Below, piece by piece: positions 55,500 through 63,739 of a DNA stretch of 64,000 nt (the stretch's first letter is position 1; every line of letters starts with the position of its first letter). Where the stretch lies: NCBI RefSeq assembly GCF_015477355.1, contig NZ_JADLRJ010000002.1, positions 248,001 to 312,000 of the forward strand, in the 5' to 3' direction. The notes under the pieces were generated by a model. It made no database searches. It was not told the DNA's origin and saw nothing but the letters and a program-made list of their open reading frames with translations. Origin of the DNA: Nocardia blacklockiae. GTDB lineage: Bacteria > Actinomycetota > Actinomycetes > Mycobacteriales > Mycobacteriaceae. The position numbers were made by a program, and so were the translations under genes.

Positions 55500-56957
55500 T
55501 CATGCGGTGGATGCGGAAGGCTTATTGTCACTGCGTGCATCAATCGCAATGATCGACTCATCGTCAGCCAAACCGAGTTCGACTAGTACTCGGCGTAGTT
55601 TCGCCTGGTCCTCTGCGGTATAGCAGATGATAACTTTCAAAGAGGAATCGGTCTTGTTGGCTTTCTCGTAGATAGCAACTTGCTTTTCAAGATTCCGTTT
55701 CAAGCTGGAACTTTTCGCAAGTTTGAACTCGATTAGCGATTTGTCGCCCGCTCCATAGCTGACCTTGAAGTCGACCGGGCCGCGCCCATTATTGGGCTCA
55801 CGGTTGACATCGAAATCTGTGCTGCACCATGCCAGCCCGAAGAAGAGTTGTACTTCTGTTTCGTTTGAGAACGGCTCGCCATTTCCCCGATTAATGAGTT
55901 TATAGCCGTCTTGATGCTCTACATAGTGCTTGAACACTAGAACTCGTTCGCGAGCCTCGTCGTAGCTACTCCAGTTCTTATCGTAGAAGTTGGTCTTCTT
56001 CTCGATATCAACAATCGCCGCACGCACCTGCTCAACCAAAGCTGTTCGAGTATCGTCAGTCTTTTTTGAGCTGATTGCTTGAGCGTTGTCGCCGCTGTCC
56101 TCTTTCAGCTTAATATAAAGATCTACCAGCTCGCGAAATTCCCGAACGGTCGCCGCAGCAGCTTCGGCGCGATCCTTGGCTGAGGGCTTCTTGCCAAGAC
56201 GCGCGCGGAAATACTGATTAATCTGCGCGCGCAGCTGGTCATTGTCTACCGCGTCAGGTAGATGATCAAACTGCCTTATCATATCCGAGTAATTGATCCA
56301 TGTCTCATCCCTGGTCAGCATATCCAAAGGCGTAAGTACGACGTAATCATTTCGGAGCTTAGGCAGATAGTACTTGCGCGTCTCCCAGGTCTTAGTCTCG
56401 TAATTGAATCGAGCATGCGGAACCGAGAAGTGCGCACAATATTTCGGATCGAGGTGTTCTTTCGCAAATGCCTCTGTGTATAGGAGGAGATAGTCCTTGA
56501 TAAGGTTGGTGGTGAAGTCGCTGATGCTATCGCGCCCAACACCTCCCTTGATAAGAGCGAGCTTCTCTAGGTGGCTGCTTCGGGTGATATCTTCTCGACC
56601 GAAGTTCGATAGAATACTTCCAAGTGAGCTATGGAGTGCGTTGGCGAAATCCCGCCCTAGGGCGTGGCCGCTATTGCCGAGTACCGTGAAGCCCAGCCAG
56701 TTCTGTTTCACTTCTTTAAAGCGATACCATGCCTTGACCAGAGCCGGATCGAGGTCAGGATTGGCCTCGTCGCGAAGAAAGGCTAAGTATCTAATAATAT
56801 CCTCGTGTAATTGCTGGTACTCAGGCTTTTCGCTGTTGAATAGCAGGAAGGGGTCTATGAAAAGTGGCAGGTCAGTTACGACGCTGATGTCAAGAGCCCC
56901 GTACCTCTCAAGATTTTCGGGGTCAACCTCGAAATAGTCTGAAAAATATAATTCCAT
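55500..56957 (-). CDS. PD-(D/E)XK nuclease-like protein of unknown system
   Basis: A 485-aa protein. The N-terminal domain begins LYFSDYFEVDPENLERYGALDISVV, then LPLFIDPFLLFNS. The C-terminal restriction-endonuclease-like core has Glu368 in ETEVQLFFGLAW, Asp396 in RGPVDFKVSYG and Glu410/Lys412 in SLIEFKLAK, the E, D and E-x-K order of active nucleases. Such genes occur in bacterial genomic islands and may be defence effectors. ATG 56957 follows GGAG; a longer frame upstream lacks a site. It converges on the PIN gene with 117 bp between. Confidence 0.75.
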   Translation of the reverse strand: MELYFSDYFEVDPENLERYGALDISVVTDLPLFIDPFLLFNSEKPEYQQLHEDIIRYLAFLRDEANPDLDPALVKAWYRFKEVKQNWLGFTVLGNSGHALGRDFANALHSSLGSILSNFGREDITRSSHLEKLALIKGGVGRDSISDFTTNLIKDYLLLYTEAFAKEHLDPKYCAHFSVPHARFNYETKTWETRKYYLPKLRNDYVVLTPLDMLTRDETWINYSDMIRQFDHLPDAVDNDQLRAQINQYFRARLGKKPSAKDRAEAAAATVREFRELVDLYIKLKEDSGDNAQAISSKKTDDTRTALVEQVRAAIVDIEKKTNFYDKNWSSYDEARERVLVFKHYVEHQDGYKLINRGNGEPFSNETEVQLFFGLAWCSTDFDVNREPNNGRGPVDFKVSYGAGDKSLIEFKLAKSSSLKRNLEKQVAIYEKANKTDSSLKVIICYTAEDQAKLRRVLVELGLADDESIIAIDARSDNKPSASTA

Positions 56958-57090
56958 ACCTGCTCCAACTATACGCCCCGAACGACACATATCCCAGCAC
57001 TAGCAGAATACTCCGCAGGTAGTAGGTTGATTAACTTTGGAACGCGGCGTGTCGCGCTGGTTGTCATCTGTCAAACGGACAGACTTTCCT

Positions 57091-57564
57091 CTATTTCTGT
57101 GTAATTTGATTGCGATCCTCCCCTGTGCATCGTTCACGCCCGTGAGGATCGCGCAACATGACGTCACTTGAGGTCAGCGCCTTACCGACCGTCGTGGGAC
57201 TGAATCCGAGCTTGTCGCCGATCCATGCGAGGGAACGGCCTGCCCGGTAGAAGTCCGCTGCGTCCGCTACTTGTTGCTCGGTCAGGCCTTGGCGGCGCAT
57301 GCTCGCGCCATCTTCACGGAGTATCTTGAGGATCGTTCCTTTGGCAAGCTTGTGGTCGGCGACGAGTTGGTTGGAGCTGGTTCCGCCCTCGTACTTGGCG
57401 ACGATCTGAGTACGTTCGTCTTGGCTTACCCGGCGCTTGAGCGCATGACGGTGCGGCGCAACGGGTTTGGGCTGACGCGGCACGATGGAGGCCAGGCGAC
57501 CCTTCAGGGAGTCCAGGCGATCTCTGAGGTAGTCCTTCCTGGCGTAACCTCCTACGAAGTCCAC
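57091..57564 (-). CDS. HTH protein related to recombinase C-termini (possibly partial)
   Basis: A 157-aa protein with two similar HTH motifs: VSQDERTQIVAKYEGGTSSNQLVADHKLAKGTILKILREDG and LTEQQVADAADFYRAGRSLAWIGDKLGFSPTTVGKALTSS, followed by VMLRDPHGRER. The N-terminal coiled-coil-like DYLRDRLDSLKGRL and this HTH pair resemble the C-terminal part of actinobacterial recombinase-associated proteins. The GTG at 57564 has no ribosome site, and AGGAGG lies inside the frame, so this may be a fragment. It is the last gene of the element. Confidence 0.55.
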   Translation of the reverse strand: MDFVGGYARKDYLRDRLDSLKGRLASIVPRQPKPVAPHRHALKRRVSQDERTQIVAKYEGGTSSNQLVADHKLAKGTILKILREDGASMRRQGLTEQQVADAADFYRAGRSLAWIGDKLGFSPTTVGKALTSSDVMLRDPHGRERCTGEDRNQITQK

Positions 57565-57570
57565 AAACGA

Positions 57571-57599
57571 AACCGCAGGTCGCAGACCTGCGGTTTTTG
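57571..57599 (+). terminator. Hairpin terminator near the right edge
   Basis: AACCGCAGGTC (57571-57581) and GACCTGCGGTT (57585-57595) pair perfectly around GCA, followed by TTT on the plus strand. It overlaps the leader of the HTH gene. It marks the approximate right edge of the element and the end of element-like sequence. Confidence 0.7.
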
Positions 57600-57797
57600 T
57601 GTCTCATACGGGATCCGAACCGCTCGCCGACCGCGTCGTCCACGATCCACCCACGCCGACGCTGCAAACTTCAATAACCCTGTGTTGCAACAGCTTTCGC
57701 ACTCGATGCCTACCGTTGCCGATTACCTTTCGGATACGATGGCACTGTCCGGTCGACGAGGACACCGAAAATCGACATCTCGAGGGGCGTGGTCCCC

Positions 57798-58148
57798 GTG
57801 TCGCACAGGATCGGCATCGCTGTAGCCGCTGCTGCGGGAATCACCATCACGCTGGTCTCCTCGGCACCTGCCGAAGCTCATTTCACGGAGATCTTCTGGC
57901 GTGACAACCACGGATACGTCTCCAGCGATCACCACAACGTCTATATCAGGGACAACAACTGCAACGACCGCCTCGGTGTAATCCAATACGAGGACCCCGC
58001 CGACGGCTCCCGCACCATCCTCGGCGACCCGGACGGGTGCCGATCAGGAACCGGCCACCTCCCGGTCGCCTCGGTATCGAGATACCGGGTCGGCGAACGA
58101 AACCACAACACCGGCGCCTATGAATGGTCGAGCTGGAAGAACGCCTAG
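57798..58148 (+). CDS. Small secreted protein
   Basis: A 116-aa protein with a clear Sec signal peptide (SHRIGIAVAAAAGITITLVSSAPAEA, cleavage after AEA) and a mature part of about 90 aa with two cysteines (NNCNDRLG, DPDGCRSG) that could form a disulfide. No domain recognised. GTG 57798 is ten bases after GAGGGG; GTG 57789 is too close to that site. Base composition matches the chromosome, so this is the first gene after the element. Confidence 0.7.
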   Translation: MSHRIGIAVAAAAGITITLVSSAPAEAHFTEIFWRDNHGYVSSDHHNVYIRDNNCNDRLGVIQYEDPADGSRTILGDPDGCRSGTGHLPVASVSRYRVGERNHNTGAYEWSSWKNA

Positions 58149-58356
58149 CGCCGGGTCCACGCGGCTCTCGAAGGAGGATGCGCTCGGCACCCTCCGATTG
58201 CGTTTACGGCGCACATCCGCTGCCCGCGCCAGCCGATCGAGTTCAGCACGCCGCCGCTCGTAGCAAGCTGTGCCGATCGCGGCAATCACAGTCAGGACCG
58301 CACGACCCAACCGCCAAATCCCGCTGGTCGGCCTCGGTGGGCGGCATGATGTGGTG

Positions 58357-59274
58357 ATGCGATCAATTGCCCGGTTGTTGCAGGCTGTGGTTGTCGGGGT
58401 GCTTGTGGTGGGGGGTGGGCAGGTTGCTGGGGCGGTGCCGGTTGCGGATATCTCGCATCGGCAGGTGTCCGGGTGGCCTGTGGGGGAGCCGGAGGGGGTG
58501 CAGGCGGTGGGGGCTGCGTTGGCGGATGGGTATACCGGGATGATGCGGTGGTCGCGGGAAGTGAATACGCCTGCGCCGATCGGCAGTATCGCGAAGGTGA
58601 TGACGGCGCTCGTGGTGATCAATGCCGGTGATCTGGAGCGGCCGATCACGGTGCCCGGGGAGGTGATTCCCTACGACAACAAATTCGGGGCCAGTACCGC
58701 CGACCTGGTTCCCGGCGAAGTGCTCACCGCGCGGCAGTTGCTGCACGCGTTGCTGCTGCCCTCCGGATGCGATGCCGCCTATGCGCTCGCCGAGGCCTAC
58801 GGACCCGGTCAGGACGCGTTCATCGCCAAGATGAACGACACCGCTCGGCAACTCGGGCTGGCGGGTACGCATTTCAGCGACCCCAGCGGATTGCCCTATC
58901 CCGACGGCTATTCCACGCAGTCCACCCCTGCCGACCTGGTGACGCTCGGCCTGCGCGCGATGAGCCACCCGGAATTCCGCGACATCGTCAGGCTCCAAAA
59001 CTTTCATGTCCCCGCGGGCCCGGCCAACCGCGATCACGTCTGGGAGACCACGAACCTGCTGCTGCAGAACTACCGCGGCACCACCGGCATCAAAACCGGT
59101 TCCACCGACGCCGCGGGAACCTGCCTGCTGTTCATGGCCGTCCGAGCCGGCCAGCCTCTCATCGGCGTGGTCCTGCACAGCTCACCCGACGACGAAACCG
59201 TCGCCGCCGACGACGCCGAACGCATGCTGAACTGGGGGTTCGGCCCGGTCCTCGGTGCCCTGCCGATCAGCTAG
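58357..59274 (+). CDS. D-alanyl-D-alanine carboxypeptidase (low-molecular-mass PBP)
   Basis: A 305-aa serine carboxypeptidase that trims the terminal D-Ala from peptidoglycan stem peptides. Signal segment RSIARLLQAVVVGVLVVGGGQVAGA, then the active-site SxxK (SIAKVM), the second motif as SGC (PSGCDAAYALAE; SxN in many relatives) and KTG (GIKTGST). It lacks the C-terminal extension of DacA-type enzymes. ATG 58357 was chosen; a GTG just upstream is possible. It lies 5 bp before the convergent PurN-family gene. Confidence 0.9.
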   Translation: MRSIARLLQAVVVGVLVVGGGQVAGAVPVADISHRQVSGWPVGEPEGVQAVGAALADGYTGMMRWSREVNTPAPIGSIAKVMTALVVINAGDLERPITVPGEVIPYDNKFGASTADLVPGEVLTARQLLHALLLPSGCDAAYALAEAYGPGQDAFIAKMNDTARQLGLAGTHFSDPSGLPYPDGYSTQSTPADLVTLGLRAMSHPEFRDIVRLQNFHVPAGPANRDHVWETTNLLLQNYRGTTGIKTGSTDAAGTCLLFMAVRAGQPLIGVVLHSSPDDETVAADDAERMLNWGFGPVLGALPIS

Positions 59275-59280
59275 CCACGC

Positions 59281-59898
59281 TCAGGAGGTCGGCAAGCCAG
59301 GACGCATCTCCCGCCGCCCCGCAATCCGCTGGACCACCTCGGGCAGCAGCTCGTGTTCCGCGGCGAGAACTCGGGAGGCAAGGGTGTCCGGGGTGTCGTC
59401 GGGTAGTACGGGGACCTCGCGGCGGGCGATGATCGGGCCGGAGTCGTAGGCGTCGGTGAGGATGTGAACCGTAGGGCCCGAGATTTTGTCTCCGGTGGCG
59501 AGCACGGACTCATGGACAGCCCTGCCGTACATCCCTTTTCCGCCGTGACGCGGGAGCAGCGCGGGGTGGATATTGATGATTCGGGACGCGTAGTGAGAGC
59601 GGACGCGCGGACCCAGTTTCTTCATATAGCCCGCCGTGACAACCAAGTCGACGGAATGCGTGGACAGGGCGGAGCACATTGCTTCGTCCAGCGCGTCGGG
59701 GTCCGGGTGGGTGCGGGTGGAGAGATGAAGGGCGGGGATCTCGGCCTCGCGAGCGAAAGCGAGTGCGCCCGATCCGCTGTTGTTGCTGATGACCAACGCC
59801 ACTGTGAACAACGCGTCCGCAGCGAGCGCGGCTCGGTGGAGGGCGCGGAGATTCGACCCGTTGTGGGAGGCGAGAACGGCGACCTGAAGGCGGGACAT
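59281..59898 (-). CDS. PurN-family formyltransferase
   Basis: A 205-aa enzyme of the glycinamide ribonucleotide formyltransferase fold. N-terminal VAVLASHNGSNLRAL (SGSGSNLQAL in classic PurN), NNSGSGALAFA, the catalytic motif INIHPALLPRHGG and the second catalytic Asp in VHILTDAYDSGPII. ATG 59898 starts MSRLQVAVLAS. Canonical purN normally sits beside purH; this copy stands alone, so it may use a different amine acceptor or be a duplicate. It converges on the carboxypeptidase gene. Confidence 0.8.
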   Translation of the reverse strand: MSRLQVAVLASHNGSNLRALHRAALAADALFTVALVISNNSGSGALAFAREAEIPALHLSTRTHPDPDALDEAMCSALSTHSVDLVVTAGYMKKLGPRVRSHYASRIINIHPALLPRHGGKGMYGRAVHESVLATGDKISGPTVHILTDAYDSGPIIARREVPVLPDDTPDTLASRVLAAEHELLPEVVQRIAGRREMRPGLPTS

Positions 59899-59993
59899 GC
59901 GGGCAGTTTCGCATGCCCCGCCGGGAACCTTCCGCAGGCCGCAGGCCGTGCCATACTGGAATGAAATCCAGGTCGTACGGGAGGAGATCCTGG

Positions 59994-60362
59994 ATGTTCG
60001 GTCGGCGCAAGCGTTCACGGCAGCAACCCTTGCCATATACCGGCGGGTCGACGGGTGGGTTCACCTACAGCGTGATGCCGACGGAGACCGCGGCGCGGCA
60101 GGCCGCCGCGACGGGGGATCCGGTCGAAATGAATCGTCTCGGAACCATGTTGAAGGTCAAGGGACAAAAAGACGAAGCGGCGGAATGGTTTCGGAAGGCG
60201 GCGGAGGCGGGTAACACCGACGCCATGGCGAATCTCGCGATGCACCTGATCAATACGGACAAGCGAGCCGCCGCCGAGTGGTTCCGGCGGGCCGGCGGTC
60301 CGCTCGGGGAGGCCATGGCCGAGCGATTGCTGAAGGACGCCGACGACGATTCTCGTCGATGA
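59994..60362 (+). CDS. Sel1/TPR-like small protein
   Basis: A 122-aa protein. A basic N-terminus (FGRRKRSRQQPLPYTGGSTGGF) precedes two Sel1/TPR-like units (DPVEMNRLGTMLKVKGQKDEAAEWFRKAAEAGNTDAMANLAMHLINTDKRAAAEWFRRAGGPLG). ATG 59994 follows GGAGGAG at seven bases. Its stop overlaps the CHAT gene start (ATGA), so it is made together with the protease and may be its partner or regulator. Cytoplasmic. Confidence 0.78.
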   Translation: MFGRRKRSRQQPLPYTGGSTGGFTYSVMPTETAARQAAATGDPVEMNRLGTMLKVKGQKDEAAEWFRKAAEAGNTDAMANLAMHLINTDKRAAAEWFRRAGGPLGEAMAERLLKDADDDSRR

Positions 60363-63160
60363 CTCCGCTCCCCGACGCGTGGGGCTCGCCCGGGTATCAC
60401 CTCCTGATGACGGCCTACGCGCTCGCCGAGCAGCGGCACGCGGCGTACGAGCGCAGCGGCGAGTTGTCCCTGTTGAATGACGCTGTCACGGGATTCACGC
60501 TCATTCTCGAGGCGGCCCACAACGTCGACATCCGCAGTACCGCCGCGAACGGACTCGGCACCGCACTCTGGTCGCGCTTCGAACGCTTCGGGGACCCAGC
60601 GGATCTCGACCGAGCCGTCGCGCTGTTCCGTGCCGCACTCGCCTGCTATCCCGACGAGGAAACCGCCGAAACCCCGATCTTCTACGCCAATCTCGCCGGC
60701 GTCCTCACTTTGCGGTGGCGGATGACGCGCAACGACGACGACGTGGCCGAGGCGATCGCAGCGGCGCGAGCGGCCTTGGCGCGCACACCGGCCGGTGATC
60801 CGCGGCGTTACTCGCGGTTGAACGGTCTCGCGCAGACGTTGGTGGCCTACACCCAGCGGCACGAGGATTCCACCGCGCTGACCGAGGCGATCGAGCTGAT
60901 GCGGGAAGCCGAGGCGGGCGCGGAAGGCGAACTGCGCGCGTACATCCGGTCGAATCTCGCGGAGGCACTCCGGCGGCAGTACCACTGGTCGCGCGCGGTC
61001 GACAGGACCATGATTCTCGACGAGGCGATCGGATACGCGAGAGACGCGTTGTCGGTTGTTCGGACGAATCTGATACTGCGCCAACGTTTCGAGTCCAACC
61101 TGGCGTATCTGCTGCTCGACCGCTACCACGCCGGTCGGCGGCGCACCGACCTCGCGGAGGCGGCCGCGCTCGCCGAAAGAGCCGTTCGCAACACGCCTCC
61201 GGGCCATCCGAACCGTGTCGAACGCCTGGCCGCGCTGCATTCGGTGCGCCGCGCCGAGGTCTTCGCCGAATGGGGGTGGCTCGACGTCGATCCGCGCAGG
61301 CTCGGCGTCGGCGACAGGTTCGTGCCCGCCCGGCGCGAGGCGTCGGGACCGCTTGCGCGGCTGCGAAATCGGCGCGCACCGGGCAAGTTCGAGCAGCGGT
61401 TGCTACGCACTTCCCGCGAACTCGTCGGCGCGGTGCCCGCTGGCCATTTCCTGCACGCCCAGGCGATGCTCACGCACGCGTCCGCCCTGATCGCCCGGTC
61501 GGCGCTGCGTGGCGACCACAGGGCGGATGCGGCAGCGGTCGACATCTTTCGCCGGGTGGCCCAGGACCCGACCACTCCGGCGCAATACCGCGTCACCGCA
61601 GCCCAGCACTGGGCATTCTCCCGGATGCGCAACGACACCGGCGAACTCGATTTCGCCTCCGCCATGCCACTTTTCGAACAGGCGGTGGCTCTGCTGCCCC
61701 GTGCCGTCGCGCGACAGTTGCCGCATCGGGACCGGGAACGCCTGCTCGCCGAATTCTCGGGTCTGGCCCGGGACGCCGCCGCCTGCGCGATGGCGCTGAA
61801 ACGCCCCGCCCTCGCACTGCGGTTGCTCGAACACGGCCGGGGAATTCTTCTCGCACAGGCGATCCAGGCCCGCACGGACCTGACGGAGCTGCACCGCGCC
61901 CACCCGGAACTGGCACGGCGATTCGCCGCGGTGCAGACCGCGCTGGACCAGCCGGACGACATCGAGCACGCCGGCTTCTCCTCCCCCGCGTTCCCCACCG
62001 GTGTGGACCGGCACGCGGTAGCAACGGAATTCGACCGGCTGGTCGACGAGATCCGCGGGCTTCCCGGCTTCGATCGGTTCCTACTCACACCTACCACCGC
62101 GGAGTTGACCCGCGAATTGCCGACCAACGGGGTCGTGGTCGTCCTCTCGGTGAGTCCGTTGCGCTGCGACGCACTCCTGTTGTGCGAGAACACCATCGAG
62201 CCGATCGCGCTGCCGAGCCTCACCCAAGCCGAGTTGCTCCAACGCGCAGACGAATTCCGATCGGCGACGGGACTAGCAGAACACTCCGGCGTCGACGGCG
62301 CGACCCGCGAACGTGCGCGCCGCGTGATCGGTGAGACGCTGGAATGGTTGTGGCACACGGTTGCCGGCCCGATCATGGAGTCGCAGGTCGTCGCGCGAGC
62401 GTCGGAAACAACCGAGCTGCCGCGACTTTGGTGGGTGCCGACCGGAGCGCTGACCACCTTGCCGTTGCATGCGGCGGGATTGCCGGGCGGACCGTACGTG
62501 CTGGACCGGGCGATCTCCTCCTACGCTCCGACCGTACGAAGTCTCGCCACCACCGAAACGACCGATTCACGACCCGGGTCGCCGCTCATCATCGGCGTCG
62601 CGGCGAGCGACGGATTCGCCGAACTGCCGGGCGTACGCCCCGAAATCGCGGCGTTGCAGCGAAGATTCCCGGCCGGGAGGGTACTCACAGACGGCGAGGC
62701 GACCAAACAAGCCGTACTGCAAGCACTTCCGAACCACCCCTGGGCGCACTTCGCCTGCCACGCCCTCAGCGCCGCGGACATGGCGCATCCCGGCCGACTG
62801 GTTCTCCACGACCACGGACAGGATCCGCTCGAAATCTCCGACATCGCCCGGCTCCGGCTGACCGACGCCGAACTGGCTTACCTGTCGGCCTGCGAGACGG
62901 GCGTCTCGCAGGAGGAGTTGCACGACGAATCGCTGCACATCGTCGGCGCCTGCCGGATGGCCGGGTTCCGGCATGTCGTCGGCACCCTGTGGGCGGTCGC
63001 CGATGCCACGGCCGCGGCGGTCGCCGCCGACTTCTACGACGCCCTCGGCGCGGACAGCGCGAACGCCGCCCGCGCGGTACACCACGCCGTGCGCAAACAG
63101 CGTGCGGCACAGCCGGATCGGCCGACGCTGTGGGCGCCCTACGTGCACGTAGGGCCGTAA
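60359..63160 (+). CDS. TPR-CHAT caspase-like protease
   Basis: A 933-aa protein. Residues about 1-500 are TPR-like helical repeats (TAANGLGTALWSRFERFGDPADLDRAVALFRAALACYP and similar). The C-terminal CHAT caspase-fold domain has the catalytic His at about 800 in HFACHAL and the catalytic Cys at about 845 in LSACETGVSQ, with LWWVPTGALTTLPLHAAG and VVGTLWAVAD typical of CHAT. TPR-CHAT proteins of other bacteria cleave effectors in cell-death defence (as with the gasdermin and TPR-CHAT/type III-E systems). Substrate is unknown here. It is translationally coupled to the Sel1 gene and followed by a small EACC1-like gene. Confidence 0.9.
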   Translation: MTPLPDAWGSPGYHLLMTAYALAEQRHAAYERSGELSLLNDAVTGFTLILEAAHNVDIRSTAANGLGTALWSRFERFGDPADLDRAVALFRAALACYPDEETAETPIFYANLAGVLTLRWRMTRNDDDVAEAIAAARAALARTPAGDPRRYSRLNGLAQTLVAYTQRHEDSTALTEAIELMREAEAGAEGELRAYIRSNLAEALRRQYHWSRAVDRTMILDEAIGYARDALSVVRTNLILRQRFESNLAYLLLDRYHAGRRRTDLAEAAALAERAVRNTPPGHPNRVERLAALHSVRRAEVFAEWGWLDVDPRRLGVGDRFVPARREASGPLARLRNRRAPGKFEQRLLRTSRELVGAVPAGHFLHAQAMLTHASALIARSALRGDHRADAAAVDIFRRVAQDPTTPAQYRVTAAQHWAFSRMRNDTGELDFASAMPLFEQAVALLPRAVARQLPHRDRERLLAEFSGLARDAAACAMALKRPALALRLLEHGRGILLAQAIQARTDLTELHRAHPELARRFAAVQTALDQPDDIEHAGFSSPAFPTGVDRHAVATEFDRLVDEIRGLPGFDRFLLTPTTAELTRELPTNGVVVVLSVSPLRCDALLLCENTIEPIALPSLTQAELLQRADEFRSATGLAEHSGVDGATRERARRVIGETLEWLWHTVAGPIMESQVVARASETTELPRLWWVPTGALTTLPLHAAGLPGGPYVLDRAISSYAPTVRSLATTETTDSRPGSPLIIGVAASDGFAELPGVRPEIAALQRRFPAGRVLTDGEATKQAVLQALPNHPWAHFACHALSAADMAHPGRLVLHDHGQDPLEISDIARLRLTDAELAYLSACETGVSQEELHDESLHIVGACRMAGFRHVVGTLWAVADATAAAVAADFYDALGADSANAARAVHHAVRKQRAAQPDRPTLWAPYVHVGP

Positions 63161-63200
63161 TGCTCGCCCCGACAACGGCACTTCGGAGATAGTGGACGCC

Positions 63201-63617
63201 ATGAGCGATGCGACCGAACACGAGACGAGATCGGCAACCGACCCGGACCGCGGCGTGTCCGAACTGTTGATCGGCGCGCTGTCGGGCTCGGTGCTGCTGC
63301 CGTTCGTGCAGGCCGTCACCACGAAGGCGGCCGAGGACGTCTACCAGCTGGTGCGTAGCAAGCTCACGCGCAAGGGCCGCCGCGCCACCGAGGCCGAGAT
63401 CCGCGACTCCGGCACGGTCACCCTGGTCGATCCGGGCTCTCGCCTCGTATTGGTGCTGCCCGCTACCGTCTCGCCCACCATGGCGGCCCGCCTCGATCAG
63501 GTGCGGCTGCCTACTCACCGCACCGGGTGGCTGCGGGTGAGCTGGGACGCGCAGCGCGCGCAGTGGCTGGTCCTGCCGTGCGACGAACCGCCGCCGGCGC
63601 AGCACACGCTCGACTGA
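63201..63617 (+). CDS. Small protein resembling effector-associated constant component
   Basis: A 138-aa protein. The N-terminal part has a hydrophobic helix (SELLIGALSGSVLLPFVQAVTTKA), then a basic helix (VYQLVRSKLTRKGRRA), then short strands (GTVTLVDPGSRLVLVLPATVSPTMAARLDQV). The layout recalls EACC1 proteins that accompany caspase-like effectors in actinobacterial conflict systems, an inference from position and pattern. ATG 63201 is chosen; GTG 63192 is closer to GGAG. It lies 40 bp after the TPR-CHAT gene. Confidence 0.55.
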   Translation: MSDATEHETRSATDPDRGVSELLIGALSGSVLLPFVQAVTTKAAEDVYQLVRSKLTRKGRRATEAEIRDSGTVTLVDPGSRLVLVLPATVSPTMAARLDQVRLPTHRTGWLRVSWDAQRAQWLVLPCDEPPPAQHTLD

Positions 63618-63638
63618 TCCAGGTCGTCGGCCCGAGCA

Positions 63639-63667
63639 TTGACAGCCCGCGATAGCTGACGAATAGT
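63639..63667 (+). promoter_or_regulatory. Promoter of the hydrolase gene
   Basis: TTGACA (63639-63644), 17 bp, AATAGT (63662-63667), followed by TAGTGG...CCACT inverted half-sites (63664-63689) that could be an operator. The hydrolase GTG is at 63740. Confidence 0.6.
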
Positions 63668-63739
63668 GGCAACGGAGTAGCTACCACTGCTCGAGGCCAC
63701 ACCTCCGCAGATCCGCCGGTGACCGAAAGGAGTTCTTCC

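Larger units (their letters stand above)
37931..57600. mobile_element. Integrated conjugative/mobilisable element next to tRNA-Ala
   Basis: About 19.7 kb between the tRNA-Ala terminator and a hairpin at 57571-57599. It carries a serine integrase, ImmA/ImmR-type control, a leftward transfer module with a VirD4-like ATPase, and lower-GC cargo. Borders are inferred: the left from the integrase 3' end and the host terminator, the right from the return to high-GC, host-like genes with a secreted protein at 57798. I could not find a direct repeat longer than about seven bases shared by the two edges, so no att core is claimed; serine integrases can use very short cores. No VirB4, relaxase or pilin was recognised, so it may need helper functions. 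Confidence 0.8.

Noticed and set aside
37931-57600. Prophage interpretation of the element
   Set aside because: No capsid, terminase, portal, tail or lysis gene is visible; the coupling ATPase points to conjugative or mobilisable DNA.
57600-57625. T-arm-like sequence (CGGTTCGGATCCCG on the minus strand) considered as an att copy of the tRNA end
   Set aside because: It is in the opposite orientation to the tRNA-Ala T arm, only three of five stem pairs form, and there is no acceptor or anticodon arm; it cannot be a direct-repeat att site.
37815-57700. Search for a direct repeat (att core) at both ends of the element
   Set aside because: Best shared strings were about seven bases (for example CGAACCG), which chance can give; no att site is claimed.
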